Source: Pseudohalioglobus lutimaris (GTDB lineage: Bacteria > Pseudomonadota > Gammaproteobacteria > Pseudomonadales > Halieaceae). From it: 53,308 nt of DNA. Every line of letters starts with the position of its first letter. Position 1 is the stretch's first letter. The stretch is from the NCBI RefSeq assembly GCF_002866825.1, contig NZ_PKUS01000035.1:1-53308 (forward strand), given 5' to 3'. The position numbers and the translations under genes were made by a program. This document shows positions 25,486-34,763 of the stretch, one piece after another. The notes under the pieces are model-generated. The model ran no database searches, was not told the DNA's origin, and saw only the letters and a list, made by a program, of their open reading frames with translations.

Positions 25486-28140
25486 TTACTGCAGGGACTT
25501 GGTCACTACCTCATAGACATCAGGCGACAGGTCCTCCCTGGCAGCCAGGCGCTCCAGCTCACTGCGCATCAGGTCTGCGCGCCCGACGTAATAGCGCCAC
25601 CGGGTGAGAGGCGTCAGCAGGCCCGCGGCAATCTGTGGATTGCTTGCGTTGAGTTCGGCAACTATATCCACCAGCAGGCGATAGCCCTGCCCGTCCGCAC
25701 GGTGGAAGTTCACCGGATTGCGGCCGGCAAATGTTCCCACCAGCGAGCGCACCTTGTTCGGGTTGCGCAGGTCAAAATCCTTATGCTGCATCAGCTCACG
25801 CACGCGTTGGATGGCGTTTGCATCGGGTATGGCCGCCTGTACCGCCAGCCACTGGTTAACTACCAGCGTTTCATCAGCCCAGTCGTGGTAAAACGCCGCC
25901 ATGGGTTCTGACCAGTCAGCCTCATCACCGTAAAAAGCGAGCACGCGAAGCGCCGCCAGGCGATCCGTAATGTTGTCTGCGGCATCCAGTTGCGCGCGCG
26001 CCAGTGTCAGGTGCTGGCTGTCCGCGTGCGCCAGGTAGGACAGACACAGGTTGCGCAGGGCCCGGGCTGCTATCTGTTCGCCGCGTGGGGCATAATTTTC
26101 ACCAACGGCAAGGTCCTTATAGCGCGCAAGCAGCAGGGGCGTCATCGACTCACCCATGGCACGATGCACGGCCAGGTGGGCACTGTGGATAGCGTCTACA
26201 TCCGCCGCACCCTCCCCGGCCAGCTCGGCGAGATAGCTCTCACCTGGCAGGGTCAGCATCTCCGCGACCATTGCCGGGTCCAGCGACTCATCTGCCAGCA
26301 GTTGAGCGCAGGCTTGCAGCAGCAGGGGGTCAACGACAACGGTTTGGCGGGCAGCCAACTGCTGCTGCACTTGGGTGATAACCTGTGTGGCCAGGGCCTG
26401 GGCGCTGTCCCAGCGTACAAAACCATCGTCATCACGGCTCATCAGCTGGCAGAGCGCCTCGCGGCTGTAGTCGTACCCAAGCCGCACCGGCGCAGAGAAA
26501 CCGCGCAGCAGGGAAGGCACAGGACGCTCAGCAACGCCCTCGAAGACGAATTGCTGCGCGGGCTGGTCGACAATAAGCACCATGTGGGTATTGTCTGCGG
26601 TTTCCGGGTCGGCCTCTTCCCCCTGCAGGCGCAGCGGCAGATTTCCCGCCTCCCCCAGTAACCCCATTGCCAGAGGAATGACGAAGGGTTCCTTTTCCGT
26701 CTGCCCGGGCGTGGGCGGGCAGGACTGGGACACCTCAAGGGTGTAAGTCTGGGCAGCCTCGTCATAGCTGTCGCGCACACCCAGGTGTGGCGTTCCCGCC
26801 TGGGAATACCAGCGCCGGAACTGTTGCAGGTCTGCACCGCTGGCATCCTCCATGGCGCAGACAAAATCCTCGACGGTCACGGCCTGCCCGTCATGACGCT
26901 CAAAGTACAAATCAGATCCCGCGCGGAAAGCTTCGGGGCCCAGAAGGGTGTGGATCATACGCACAACCTCTGCGCCTTTTTCGTAGACCGTGCGGGTATA
27001 GAAGTTGTTGATTTCAATATACGATTCCGGGCGCACGGGATGCGCCATGGGGCCCGCATCCTCTGCAAACTGCGCGGTGCGCAGCAGGTTCACATCCTCT
27101 ATCCGCTTTACCGTACGCGAGCCCATGTCCGAAGAAAACTCGGCGTCGCGAAAAACGGTAAAACCCTCCTTGAGACTGAGCTGAAACCAGTCACGACAGG
27201 TGACCCGGTTGCCACTCCAGTTATGAAAGTACTCGTGCGCCACGATGGCCTCGACACGCTGGTAGCCCTGGTCGGTGGTGATATCCGGGTGGCAGAGCAC
27301 GCAGGATGTATTGAAGATATTGAGGCTCTTGTTCTCCATCGCCCCCATATTGAAGTCGTCAACGGCGACCACATTGAAAAGCTCCAGGTCATACTCACGT
27401 CCGAAGGTCTCCTCGTCCCAGCGCATCGAGCGTTTCAGCGAGTCCATCGCGTGATCACACTTGCCCAGGTCTTTGGGTTCCACGTAGATGCGCAGGGTAA
27501 CGTTATTACCGCTAGCGGTCTCGAAAGTGTCCTCGATATATTCCAGGTCGCCTGCCACCAGGGCAAACAGGTAGGCGGGTTTGGGAAACGGGTCATGCCA
27601 CAAAACCTGCCGGCGTCCGCTCTCGAGCAATTTACTCTCCAGCAGGTTGCCATTACTGAGCAACACCGGATAGCGTTTGGCGTCTGCTTCTATGGTCACC
27701 GTGAACACGCTCATTATGTCGGGGCGGTCCAGGTAGTAGGTTATCTTGCGAAAACCCTCTGCTTCGCACTGGGTACAGAACATACTGTGAGACTTATACA
27801 GTCCTTCCAGGGAAGTGTTGTCCTGCGGACGGATACGCGTTTTGCAGGTCAACACACACTGCTCGGGCACGCCATCAACCACCAGGCTGTCTTCCGTCTG
27901 TCTATAGGCAGACGCAGGCAGTAACTCATTGTCGATACTGACCTCCAGCAGCTCCAGCTCCTGGCCCTGCAGAGACAAAACGGGTTCGCCGGCAATTTCG
28001 GGAGAGCGCAGCAGATACAGGCGCGAGGTGACAATTGTTTCTTCCTCGCCCAAATCGAAATGCAGCTCAGTACGGTTGATCAGAAAAGCGGGAGCGCAGT
28101 AATCCTTCAGGTATACCGCGCCGGGGTTGGCATCTCGCAT
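25486..28140 (-). CDS. pepN: Aminopeptidase N (alanyl aminopeptidase, M1)
   Basis: 884 residues, close to E. coli PepN (870). The exopeptidase motif GAMEN lies near residue 266 and the zinc site HEYFH near 298-302 with the downstream glutamate in LSLKEGFTVFRD, so the enzyme should be active. It removes N-terminal residues from peptides in the cytoplasm. It is the last gene of a minus-strand cluster and starts eight bases after the DUF2797 stop. Confidence 0.96.
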   Translation of the reverse strand: MRDANPGAVYLKDYCAPAFLINRTELHFDLGEEETIVTSRLYLLRSPEIAGEPVLSLQGQELELLEVSIDNELLPASAYRQTEDSLVVDGVPEQCVLTCKTRIRPQDNTSLEGLYKSHSMFCTQCEAEGFRKITYYLDRPDIMSVFTVTIEADAKRYPVLLSNGNLLESKLLESGRRQVLWHDPFPKPAYLFALVAGDLEYIEDTFETASGNNVTLRIYVEPKDLGKCDHAMDSLKRSMRWDEETFGREYDLELFNVVAVDDFNMGAMENKSLNIFNTSCVLCHPDITTDQGYQRVEAIVAHEYFHNWSGNRVTCRDWFQLSLKEGFTVFRDAEFSSDMGSRTVKRIEDVNLLRTAQFAEDAGPMAHPVRPESYIEINNFYTRTVYEKGAEVVRMIHTLLGPEAFRAGSDLYFERHDGQAVTVEDFVCAMEDASGADLQQFRRWYSQAGTPHLGVRDSYDEAAQTYTLEVSQSCPPTPGQTEKEPFVIPLAMGLLGEAGNLPLRLQGEEADPETADNTHMVLIVDQPAQQFVFEGVAERPVPSLLRGFSAPVRLGYDYSREALCQLMSRDDDGFVRWDSAQALATQVITQVQQQLAARQTVVVDPLLLQACAQLLADESLDPAMVAEMLTLPGESYLAELAGEGAADVDAIHSAHLAVHRAMGESMTPLLLARYKDLAVGENYAPRGEQIAARALRNLCLSYLAHADSQHLTLARAQLDAADNITDRLAALRVLAFYGDEADWSEPMAAFYHDWADETLVVNQWLAVQAAIPDANAIQRVRELMQHKDFDLRNPNKVRSLVGTFAGRNPVNFHRADGQGYRLLVDIVAELNASNPQIAAGLLTPLTRWRYYVGRADLMRSELERLAAREDLSPDVYEVVTKSLQ

Positions 28141-28148
28141 GTCTATCC

Positions 28149-28985
28149 TCAGTTAATTCTGGCGACGGCCAGGTGGTAGCCGCCGTACTTACGCATATTG
28201 ATCACGCCGGTATCAAAGATCAGGTACTGGCCCTTGATGCCCATCAGCGTACCCTCCACAAGCGGTGTCTTGTCCAGGTTGAACGATTTCACCTTGCGCG
28301 GAAATTCCAGCACCGGGTAGTTGATACAGGTCTGTTCGGCACCCTGCAGCTCAGTAATCGACTGCAAACCAAACTGCTCGCGCGCCTGCTGCAGTGCGTC
28401 GGCACAGGATTCGACCAGCCGCTGCCGCTCCAGTTCCAGGTCAACCGGCGGGGCATCGCCCTTGAGCATGGCCTGCCAGCTGGTCTTGTCGGCAACGTGG
28501 TTCTTGAACAGGGTTTCCACAATTCCCGAATGGTGCCGGGTGTCCACACGGAATATTGGCTGGGCCTGGGTGGCACCCTGGTCCATCCAGCGCGTGGGCA
28601 CCTGGCTATGGCGGGTGATACCCACCTTGAGCCCGGAGGTGTTGGCAAGATAGACCACGTGTTCAATCATGCAGTGTGTTTCGCCCCACTCCGGCTCACG
28701 GCAGGTGCCCTGCGCATAATGGCACTTCTCCGGAGAGACGATGCAACTGTCGCACTGTGCCAGGCGCCGGAAGCAAGGGTAACAATAGCCCTGATTAAAA
28801 CTCTTGCTGGACTTGCGACCACAGGCCACGCAATTGATAACGCCCTCGTAGCGCAGCTGCAATGGCTGCCCCAGCAATGGATTCATGGGCAATGAATCGT
28901 CGCCCAGGGGCAGCGAGTACGCGACCGGCGCCTCCAGATTCGTTGTCATTTTGCGCAGGTTGCCGGCGGCGAGAAGCTCTGCCAC
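28149..28985 (-). CDS. DUF2797 protein with cysteine-rich N-terminal half
   Basis: 278 residues. The cysteine-rich part CVACGRKSSKSFNQGYC, CFRRLAQCDSC and CHYAQGTC forms probable zinc or iron-sulfur ligand sets. The rest contains LKVGITRHSQVPTRWMDQGA, which resembles a GIY-YIG-like nuclease fold seen in some members. The function is unknown. It sits between yeaC and pepN, an order I recall from Pseudomonas, so the three are probably co-transcribed. Confidence 0.85.
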   Translation of the reverse strand: MAELLAAGNLRKMTTNLEAPVAYSLPLGDDSLPMNPLLGQPLQLRYEGVINCVACGRKSSKSFNQGYCYPCFRRLAQCDSCIVSPEKCHYAQGTCREPEWGETHCMIEHVVYLANTSGLKVGITRHSQVPTRWMDQGATQAQPIFRVDTRHHSGIVETLFKNHVADKTSWQAMLKGDAPPVDLELERQRLVESCADALQQAREQFGLQSITELQGAEQTCINYPVLEFPRKVKSFNLDKTPLVEGTLMGIKGQYLIFDTGVINMRKYGGYHLAVARIN

Positions 28986-28994
28986 TTATTACTC

Positions 28995-29246
28995 CTATTT
29001 CCAGTTGAGTGGGGTTTCGGTGGGGTCGTCGCAGCTGTCCCCGGCCTTGTGACCCTTGTCGATAAAGCCAACGCGATCAGCGGCATCCAGGTGTTGCTCA
29101 CCCCAGGCGATAATGGCCTGCATGGCGTTTTCACGCTGGGAAGGAGTCACCTTCTTGCCGTCAGGCCACTTGCCAAGCTCCACCGCACGTCGCAGATTTT
29201 CATAAATCTGCGGCGTCATGGACTCGATCATCTGCTGGTAATCCAT
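28995..29246 (-). CDS. yeaC: YeaC-like DUF1315 protein
   Basis: 83 residues from ATG at 29246. GGAG seven bases upstream on the minus strand supports this over the GTG at 29258. The start IESMTPQIYENLRRAVELGKWPDG closely matches E. coli YeaC, as does the following RENAMQAIIAW helix. It is a small cytoplasmic protein of unknown role, the first gene of the yeaC-DUF2797-pepN group. Confidence 0.88.
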   Translation of the reverse strand: MDYQQMIESMTPQIYENLRRAVELGKWPDGKKVTPSQRENAMQAIIAWGEQHLDAADRVGFIDKGHKAGDSCDDPTETPLNWK

Positions 29247-29326
29247 GGGCAGCTCCACGGTTGCGAAAGGCCGCAGATTATAACCCCGATCAGCGGCAAT
29301 GTGTTGTGATCAGGTGGCAGAATTGC

Positions 29327-29339
29327 GCCTGAATCAGGC
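29327..29339. repeat. Short palindrome at the rhomboid stop
   Basis: GCCTGA and TCAGGC flank one base and overlap the rhomboid stop (29334-29336). The core CCTGAATCAGG is the reverse complement of the core in the rmf/gdhB hairpin (CCTGATTCAGG). Both sit at a gene's stop codon. Two copies are too few to call a repeat family. Confidence 0.3.
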
Positions 29340-30188
29340 CGCGTGCTGCAATCGCGACAGGCCACCCAACAGCAGGCCCAGCACTGCGCCGCTGACGAGG
29401 CCTCCCAGGTGGGCCGCATTGGCAATAGAGCCGAAGCCAAGCATTTCCACAACGCCAAACAGGCACAGCAACAACCAACCCACCATGAACAACATAATTG
29501 GCCGGGCGGGCTGAATCTGCCAGCGCGGTTGCAGCTGCGGAGCTACCCAGGCAAACCCCAACAACCCATAGACCACACCCGACATGCCGCCAAACAGACC
29601 CGGGCCGCCGAACACATGTTGGCCGACGTTGGAAAGCACCGCTATTACCAGCAGTATTCCCAGGGTGTTGAGGCTGCCCACTGCCCTCTCTGTCCTCGAC
29701 CCCAGCTCCCAGAGCCACAGTGAATTGAAGGTGATATGCAGCCAGCCGAAATGCAGCAGTATCGGCGTGACCAACCGCCAATATTGCTCGCCCATGGGCA
29801 GGAACTGCACTTGCCCGCCCACTACATCGAAGGGAGTGAAAGTGAGCAGGGCAAGCCACTGTTCCGGCGCGCCCAGGAAAAAGGCGAGGAAGACACCGAT
29901 GCCAAGCAGTGCGAAAGTGAGGGTAACCGGTGCACTGCGCCACTGCACACCGGCCATCCGCGCTGCCGGCGGCCCGCCCTCGCGCGCCTCAATACGCACC
30001 TCACCGGCTCTCCATGCTCTATAGAGACCGGCGACCGCACGGACATTTTCCTGCTTGAACACCACCAGCACCTGCTCACCGGCTTCCTCGAAGATCTGAT
30101 GCGGCACACCGCGAGTGCGCAACAGGGCGGTCAGGGGCAGCAGGTCCTCGTCAAGAGGGACGCTCAGAACATGAAAACGATCAGGCAT
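29334..30188 (-). CDS. Rhomboid intramembrane serine protease (GlpG-like)
   Basis: 284 residues, overlapping the end of nadK by one base. An N-terminal cytoplasmic domain (1-80, with a cysteine-free alpha/beta pattern typical of GlpG) precedes six membrane helices. All rhomboid landmarks are present: the L1-loop WR at 137-138, H151xxxN155, the catalytic GMSG serine at 203 and histidine at 260 in ANAAHLGG. It should cleave transmembrane substrates within the inner membrane. I leave the glpG symbol off because the locus does not match the E. coli glp operon. Confidence 0.9.
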   Translation of the reverse strand: MPDRFHVLSVPLDEDLLPLTALLRTRGVPHQIFEEAGEQVLVVFKQENVRAVAGLYRAWRAGEVRIEAREGGPPAARMAGVQWRSAPVTLTFALLGIGVFLAFFLGAPEQWLALLTFTPFDVVGGQVQFLPMGEQYWRLVTPILLHFGWLHITFNSLWLWELGSRTERAVGSLNTLGILLVIAVLSNVGQHVFGGPGLFGGMSGVVYGLLGFAWVAPQLQPRWQIQPARPIMLFMVGWLLLCLFGVVEMLGFGSIANAAHLGGLVSGAVLGLLLGGLSRLQHAA

Positions 30189-31072
30189 CAGTCAACCAGC
30201 GCGTTGCCCCAGCGCAACTTGTCCCGGCAACTGGCATAGAAACTGTGGCCCAACGGGTGCAGCAGGGTCAGCCGATGCGGCTTCTTACAGATGTACACGG
30301 AATCACCCGGCTGTGCCGTCAATTTGACCTGGCCATCGCAGGTGACCGGGGGGTGAGTGAAGTTGCGCTGCAGTATATCGATTCGAATTTCGGAGTCACC
30401 GTCCACCACTATGGGGCGACTGCTCAGCGCATGCGGGAACATCGGTACCAGCACAATCGCGTCCAATGAGGGGTGCATAATGGGCCCGCCCCCTGACAGG
30501 GAATATGCGGTTGACCCTGTCGGTGTAGAGACTATCAGGCCATCAGCACGCTGGCGGTAAACGAAAGTACCGTTAATCGACAGCTCTATCTCTATCATCT
30601 GCCCGGATGTACCAGAGTTCACCACCACGTCATTAAGGGCATCCGCCTCCGCCACCACCTCACCGTCACGATATACGTATGCGTCCAGCAGAAATCGGTC
30701 CTCCATCTCGTAATGGCCATCCAGCACCGGCGGCACCTGTTCTGCGATCTGGTCCGGATTGATGTCGGTGAGAAAGCCAAGGCGACCACGGTTCACACCC
30801 AACACGGGGGTTTCATAACGTGCCAGGGTGCGGGCCGCGCTGAGCAGGCTGCCGTCTCCACCGACCACGATAACGAGGTCTGAGAGCTGGCCGATCTCGT
30901 CGCGGCTGCCAAGTCTTACAGGGTGACCTGGCACCAGCTTATCGAGGCGTTTTTCCAGGTAAACCTCGTGACCTCGACTGATCAGCAGGGTAAGCAACTC
31001 CTCGAGCACAGCATCCAGTCCATCCTGCTTGCTGCGACCCACGAGTCCAATCTTGTTAAAGGGGGCGGGCAT
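30188..31072 (-). CDS. nadK: NAD kinase
   Basis: 294 residues, the usual length. The GGDGSLL motif at 71-77, which binds NAD and phosphate, is intact; NDVVVNSG and the SPTGSTAY-type loop (STPTGSTAYSLSGGGPI) follow in the right places. It converts NAD to NADP in the cytoplasm. It is the first gene of a minus-strand run and diverges from the DUF1853 gene across 41 bases. Confidence 0.96.
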   Translation of the reverse strand: MPAPFNKIGLVGRSKQDGLDAVLEELLTLLISRGHEVYLEKRLDKLVPGHPVRLGSRDEIGQLSDLVIVVGGDGSLLSAARTLARYETPVLGVNRGRLGFLTDINPDQIAEQVPPVLDGHYEMEDRFLLDAYVYRDGEVVAEADALNDVVVNSGTSGQMIEIELSINGTFVYRQRADGLIVSTPTGSTAYSLSGGGPIMHPSLDAIVLVPMFPHALSSRPIVVDGDSEIRIDILQRNFTHPPVTCDGQVKLTAQPGDSVYICKKPHRLTLLHPLGHSFYASCRDKLRWGNALVD

Positions 31073-31113
31073 GGTCCGCGCCTATTCTGGCTAAGGGCTG
31101 CTATTATAACCAC

Positions 31114-32031
31114 GTGAACACCCTTGCCGAAAAGCTCTCTCTTTGCCTGCAGACGCAAGAGGTGCGCGATCTGGCATGGGCCTGCTTTGCGCCACCACTG
31201 CTGCACACCGGGCAGCTGGGCTGCCCTGCACCCGTCGGCAACTGTGCCTTGACGCTCACCCCGGCGCGTCACGAATGGCTGCAAACGCTGGACAGGTCGC
31301 CCAAAAAGCTGATGGAACACTTGAACGCCGGGCACAGTTCGCGTCTTGGCATCTACTTTGAATCACTGTGGCATTTCTTTCTGCAGCAGGACCCACAAGT
31401 GGAACTGATCGCTCACAATCTACCGGTCAGGGATAGCAACCATACCATCGGCGAGTTCGACTGCATCTACTATTGCCACGCGAGAAAGCGGCCCGTGCAC
31501 CTGGAACTCGCCGTCAAATTCTACCTGGCGTTCGCACAGACGGCGGCAGCAGAGGCCGACTGGCTGGGGCCCAACGCCCGGGACAGGCTGGACCTTAAGC
31601 TGCAGCGCATGCTGAGCCACCAGATCCTCTTATCCCGGGACCCGCATGGAGCAGAGGTTCTCGCCGCGGTCGGGGTTGCAAGCCCCCTGCTGGAAGTCGA
31701 AATAAAGGGCCGCCTGTACCGGCACGTCTGCACCGACGGGAAACTTCCCGCAGGATACAATCTCGCGCAACCACTGCATGATTGGTGCAGGCGTGGGGAG
31801 CTTGGCAGCGTGAGCGAATGTGACCATGCTCGCTACCTGCCTCTGCGCCGCGAACAATGGCTTGCGCCCGTCGACGCCAGCAATGCACCGGATCTCATCG
31901 ATAGTCACTCGCTGCACACCCTATTGGCGACGGAACGCCCCTCAGGGGCAAGCCAGTTCGCTATGATCGACACAGACGGTAAAGAGTACAAGCGCGTGTT
32001 CGTTGTTGCCGACACATGGCCGCGAATTTAA
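31114..32031 (+). CDS. DUF1853 protein, possible PD-(D/E)XK-like fold
   Basis: 305 residues from GTG at 31114. The blocks LGIYFESLWHFFL, GEFDCIYY and HLELAVKFYL are the family signature. Their order (E, then GEFD, then ELAVK) resembles the PD-(D/E)XK nuclease core of the type GEIDLI...VEVK, although the E-to-K spacing is longer than usual; this fold assignment is inference. The gene is divergent from nadK and overlaps the following EEP gene. The biological role is unknown. Confidence 0.8.
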   Translation: MNTLAEKLSLCLQTQEVRDLAWACFAPPLLHTGQLGCPAPVGNCALTLTPARHEWLQTLDRSPKKLMEHLNAGHSSRLGIYFESLWHFFLQQDPQVELIAHNLPVRDSNHTIGEFDCIYYCHARKRPVHLELAVKFYLAFAQTAAAEADWLGPNARDRLDLKLQRMLSHQILLSRDPHGAEVLAAVGVASPLLEVEIKGRLYRHVCTDGKLPAGYNLAQPLHDWCRRGELGSVSECDHARYLPLRREQWLAPVDASNAPDLIDSHSLHTLLATERPSGASQFAMIDTDGKEYKRVFVVADTWPRI

Positions 32032-32939
32032 TGCTTTATCACCGACTGCGCAGCGCTCTGCTTTTACCCTTTATGACCCTCTTCCTGTTTGCCTGCGTGA
32101 CCGCTGTCGGCGAGCCGGAGCAGCCGAGACTACTTGCGGTACAGGTGCAACAGGAGCACGCCCCGTCGGCGCCGCATGACCTGTTGCGCGTGGCGACGCT
32201 AAACATTGCTCATGGACGCGGTGACAGTCTCAATCAATTACTGGTATCCCGGTCACGGATTACTGAAAACCTGGACACTATCGCCCACTTCCTTGACCGG
32301 GAGAAGATCGACGTCGTAGCACTACAGGAAGCAGATGCGGAGTCAGCATGGAGCGGCAACTTCGACCATACCCGGCACCTGGCAGCGAGCTCAGGCTACC
32401 GCTGGTGGGTCCAGGACAGTCATGCACGCCTGGGAATTGCCAACTATGGTACTGCACTGTTGTCATCCAGCCCAATAACCGCGGCGGCAGCACTGAGCTT
32501 CGAACCCTCACCGCCCACCGCCCGCAAGGGTTTCACCGTGGCGGAGATTCAATGGCAAACAGCATCGGGAGAGGTTCACGCTATCGATGTTATTTCCGTA
32601 CATATGGACTTTTCCCGCCACTCGGTACGCGAGCAGCAAGGCCGGGAGATGAATAAGGTCATGCAGAACCGGCACAACCCGATGATTATCATGGGCGACT
32701 TCAACTCAGAGTCCCTCGCCAGGCGCCTGGTAGAGCAAGCGGCGAGTAACCAGCGACACCTGCACACCTGGGATGGGCTCGGTGCCCAGGAGGCGACGTA
32801 CAAGGACAAGCGACTGGACTGGATCATCCTTTCCGGTGAACTGGCATTCGTCGACCATCGGGCCGCGACTGATGTATTGTCTGACCATCGCGCGGTTGTT
32901 GCCACCATTCGCTACCGCGAAACGACTGCGCAGAACTGA
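32031..32939 (+). CDS. Endonuclease/exonuclease/phosphatase family lipoprotein
   Basis: 302 residues from ATG at 32031, which overlaps the DUF1853 stop (TAATG); an in-frame ATG at 32016 would add five residues. A signal peptide ends at a lipobox FLFAC (cysteine near residue 22), so it is probably a lipoprotein. The EEP catalytic set is present: TLNIAHGRG, ALQEADA (metal glutamate), VHMDFSRHS, IIMGDFNSE and SDHRAVVATI. Members hydrolyse phosphoesters in nucleic acids, lipids or sugars. The neighbouring PLD gene suggests phospholipid or extracellular DNA as substrate. In E. coli an EEP gene (ybhP) neighbours the cardiolipin synthase gene clsB. Confidence 0.88.
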   Translation: MLYHRLRSALLLPFMTLFLFACVTAVGEPEQPRLLAVQVQQEHAPSAPHDLLRVATLNIAHGRGDSLNQLLVSRSRITENLDTIAHFLDREKIDVVALQEADAESAWSGNFDHTRHLAASSGYRWWVQDSHARLGIANYGTALLSSSPITAAAALSFEPSPPTARKGFTVAEIQWQTASGEVHAIDVISVHMDFSRHSVREQQGREMNKVMQNRHNPMIIMGDFNSESLARRLVEQAASNQRHLHTWDGLGAQEATYKDKRLDWIILSGELAFVDHRAATDVLSDHRAVVATIRYRETTAQN

Positions 32940-32951
32940 GGTGTTGAAACA

Positions 32952-34763
32952 ATGACAGGGAACACGATCAGAAGCGGCCTCTTGCTGACTCTCCTTTTTC
33001 TGGGTGCCTGTGCGGCGACACCGCAACAACCACCCTGCCCCGGCGGCCAACAAAATCTCCCCGACTGCCCGCCCGAAGACGCTGTGCGCGACTTGCTCGT
33101 CGAAACCCACTACCAGCGCCGCAGGCGCGCAGACGCAGAGGCCCTGGACATTGATCCGATAAAGCTGGGTATGGAGACTGAGGTGCCCGCCAACATTGCG
33201 CAGGGCAAGATCATTGGCAGCAGCTACCAGGAATCCATCAATTCCCTGGCGACAAAGATCTGGCTGATCGACAATGCCCGGTACAGCGTGGACGCCGTTT
33301 ACTACATCTTCTCCCGCGACCTCGTGGGCTATGCCTTCCTCGGCGCCCTGTGCGATGCAGTGCAACGGGGCGTGGACATACGCATCATGGTGGATGCCCT
33401 GGGCTCGTTCCACAGCAGCCACTCCGAACTCAAAGCGCTGCGCAATTGCGCCATTGACGGCGGCTTCGCCGTTAACAAGCTGGGACAGACCACAACAACA
33501 AAGGCCCGCGTACAGGCGGTGGTATTCGGTGCGCTAACGCAATCTCCCGGTAATATTAATCGACGTTCACACGACAAACTGCTGGTCGTTGACGGCGCCA
33601 ATCCGGACCTGGCCTGGGTGATGACAGGCGGGCGCAATATATCACTGTCCTACTACGGTCTTCGCGAGGACGGCAGCCGTGACCCCTCCGCGTACAAGGA
33701 TCTGGAGATCCTGTTGCGTTCACCACCTAACGCCCGGGTTTCAGAGTCTGTAGGTCAGATCAGCGAGCACTATATAAGCATTCTGCTGGCGCACTCGGGC
33801 AACAAGGTGCTGCGATCTGGCATGGCTTATAACGGACAGATACGTAAAATGCGCGACAGCCTGGCGGCACTGCGGGCCATGCCGGACTTCCAACAGGCCT
33901 ACGACAGTGTTGAAGGCTACCTGCAACAGGACCTGTACCCGACCCGCGTACGCATCGCCCATGAGTTGGGCAACATCACCAACACCGACGTGGTGAGCCA
34001 GTACGATGAAAACCTGAAAAAAAACCCCAACTCCATTATCTACATTACCAGCAAACTGTCAGCGCTGGACGCTGACAACCGCACGATGCGCATCGTCTCG
34101 CCCTACCTGTTTGTACCGAAGTACGAACGCGATGACGGCGACGTATACCACGATGGCTCCAAAAAAGTGCAGGAATGGCTGCAGGAGCACCCGGACAACC
34201 GAATAGAAATCGTCACCAATTCAGTGCTTACCAGCGACAATTTTTTTGCCCAGGCCATCATCGACATGGACACCGCGCCCAGTCTGTTGCTGGACAGGGA
34301 AGCCGGGGAGCAGTGGCAAAAAAAGCTGTCCAAAAGCGAACTCAATCCTGAACTGGTAGAGAGCGAGCAATGGCAGCAGCTGATCAACAACCCGCGAGTG
34401 CGCATCTACCAAACGGGCAAGCTGGACGCGGATGTACTGGGCGGGGATGTTGCATACGGAAAGTTGCACGCGAAATTTTTTCTTGCTGACCGCTGGGGAT
34501 TTGTCGGTACCACCAACCTCGACTACCGCTCGCGGTTGTACAACAACGAGATGGGTTTCTTCTTCGACGGGGAAGCATTGCACCAGGAACTGCTCAAGGA
34601 ATTTGAAGCGCTCAAGGCCCAGTCCTACCTGTGGGGCTCCCCCGAATGGCTGCAGATGCGCGCGGCCGTGCGCGATATGCGTGGAATGAAAGGACGCACG
34701 ACCAGCAATCAACGGGACCTGTTTACCGACCTGCTGCGCACTGGACTGCACTGGCAGTTCTAA
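32952..34763 (+). CDS. Phospholipase D family lipoprotein
   Basis: 603 residues, starting 12 bases after the EEP gene. The signal peptide ends in a lipobox LGACAATP. Two HKD motifs are intact: HDKLLVVD near residue 206 and HAKFFLAD near 505, the second followed by GTTNLDYRS. The first domain carries RDLVGYAFLGALCDAVQRG, typical of cardiolipin-synthase-like PLDs. Two HKD halves form one active site and transfer or hydrolyse phosphatidyl groups. The lipid anchor places it outside the cytoplasm, unlike ClsA/B. It ends within four bases of the convergent PLP-enzyme gene. Confidence 0.9.
   Translation: MTGNTIRSGLLLTLLFLGACAATPQQPPCPGGQQNLPDCPPEDAVRDLLVETHYQRRRRADAEALDIDPIKLGMETEVPANIAQGKIIGSSYQESINSLATKIWLIDNARYSVDAVYYIFSRDLVGYAFLGALCDAVQRGVDIRIMVDALGSFHSSHSELKALRNCAIDGGFAVNKLGQTTTTKARVQAVVFGALTQSPGNINRRSHDKLLVVDGANPDLAWVMTGGRNISLSYYGLREDGSRDPSAYKDLEILLRSPPNARVSESVGQISEHYISILLAHSGNKVLRSGMAYNGQIRKMRDSLAALRAMPDFQQAYDSVEGYLQQDLYPTRVRIAHELGNITNTDVVSQYDENLKKNPNSIIYITSKLSALDADNRTMRIVSPYLFVPKYERDDGDVYHDGSKKVQEWLQEHPDNRIEIVTNSVLTSDNFFAQAIIDMDTAPSLLLDREAGEQWQKKLSKSELNPELVESEQWQQLINNPRVRIYQTGKLDADVLGGDVAYGKLHAKFFLADRWGFVGTTNLDYRSRLYNNEMGFFFDGEALHQELLKEFEALKAQSYLWGSPEWLQMRAAVRDMRGMKGRTTSNQRDLFTDLLRTGLHWQF

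Noticed and set aside
26785-27924. 379-residue frame on the plus strand
   Set aside because: Antisense to pepN; the pepN frame carries all catalytic motifs.
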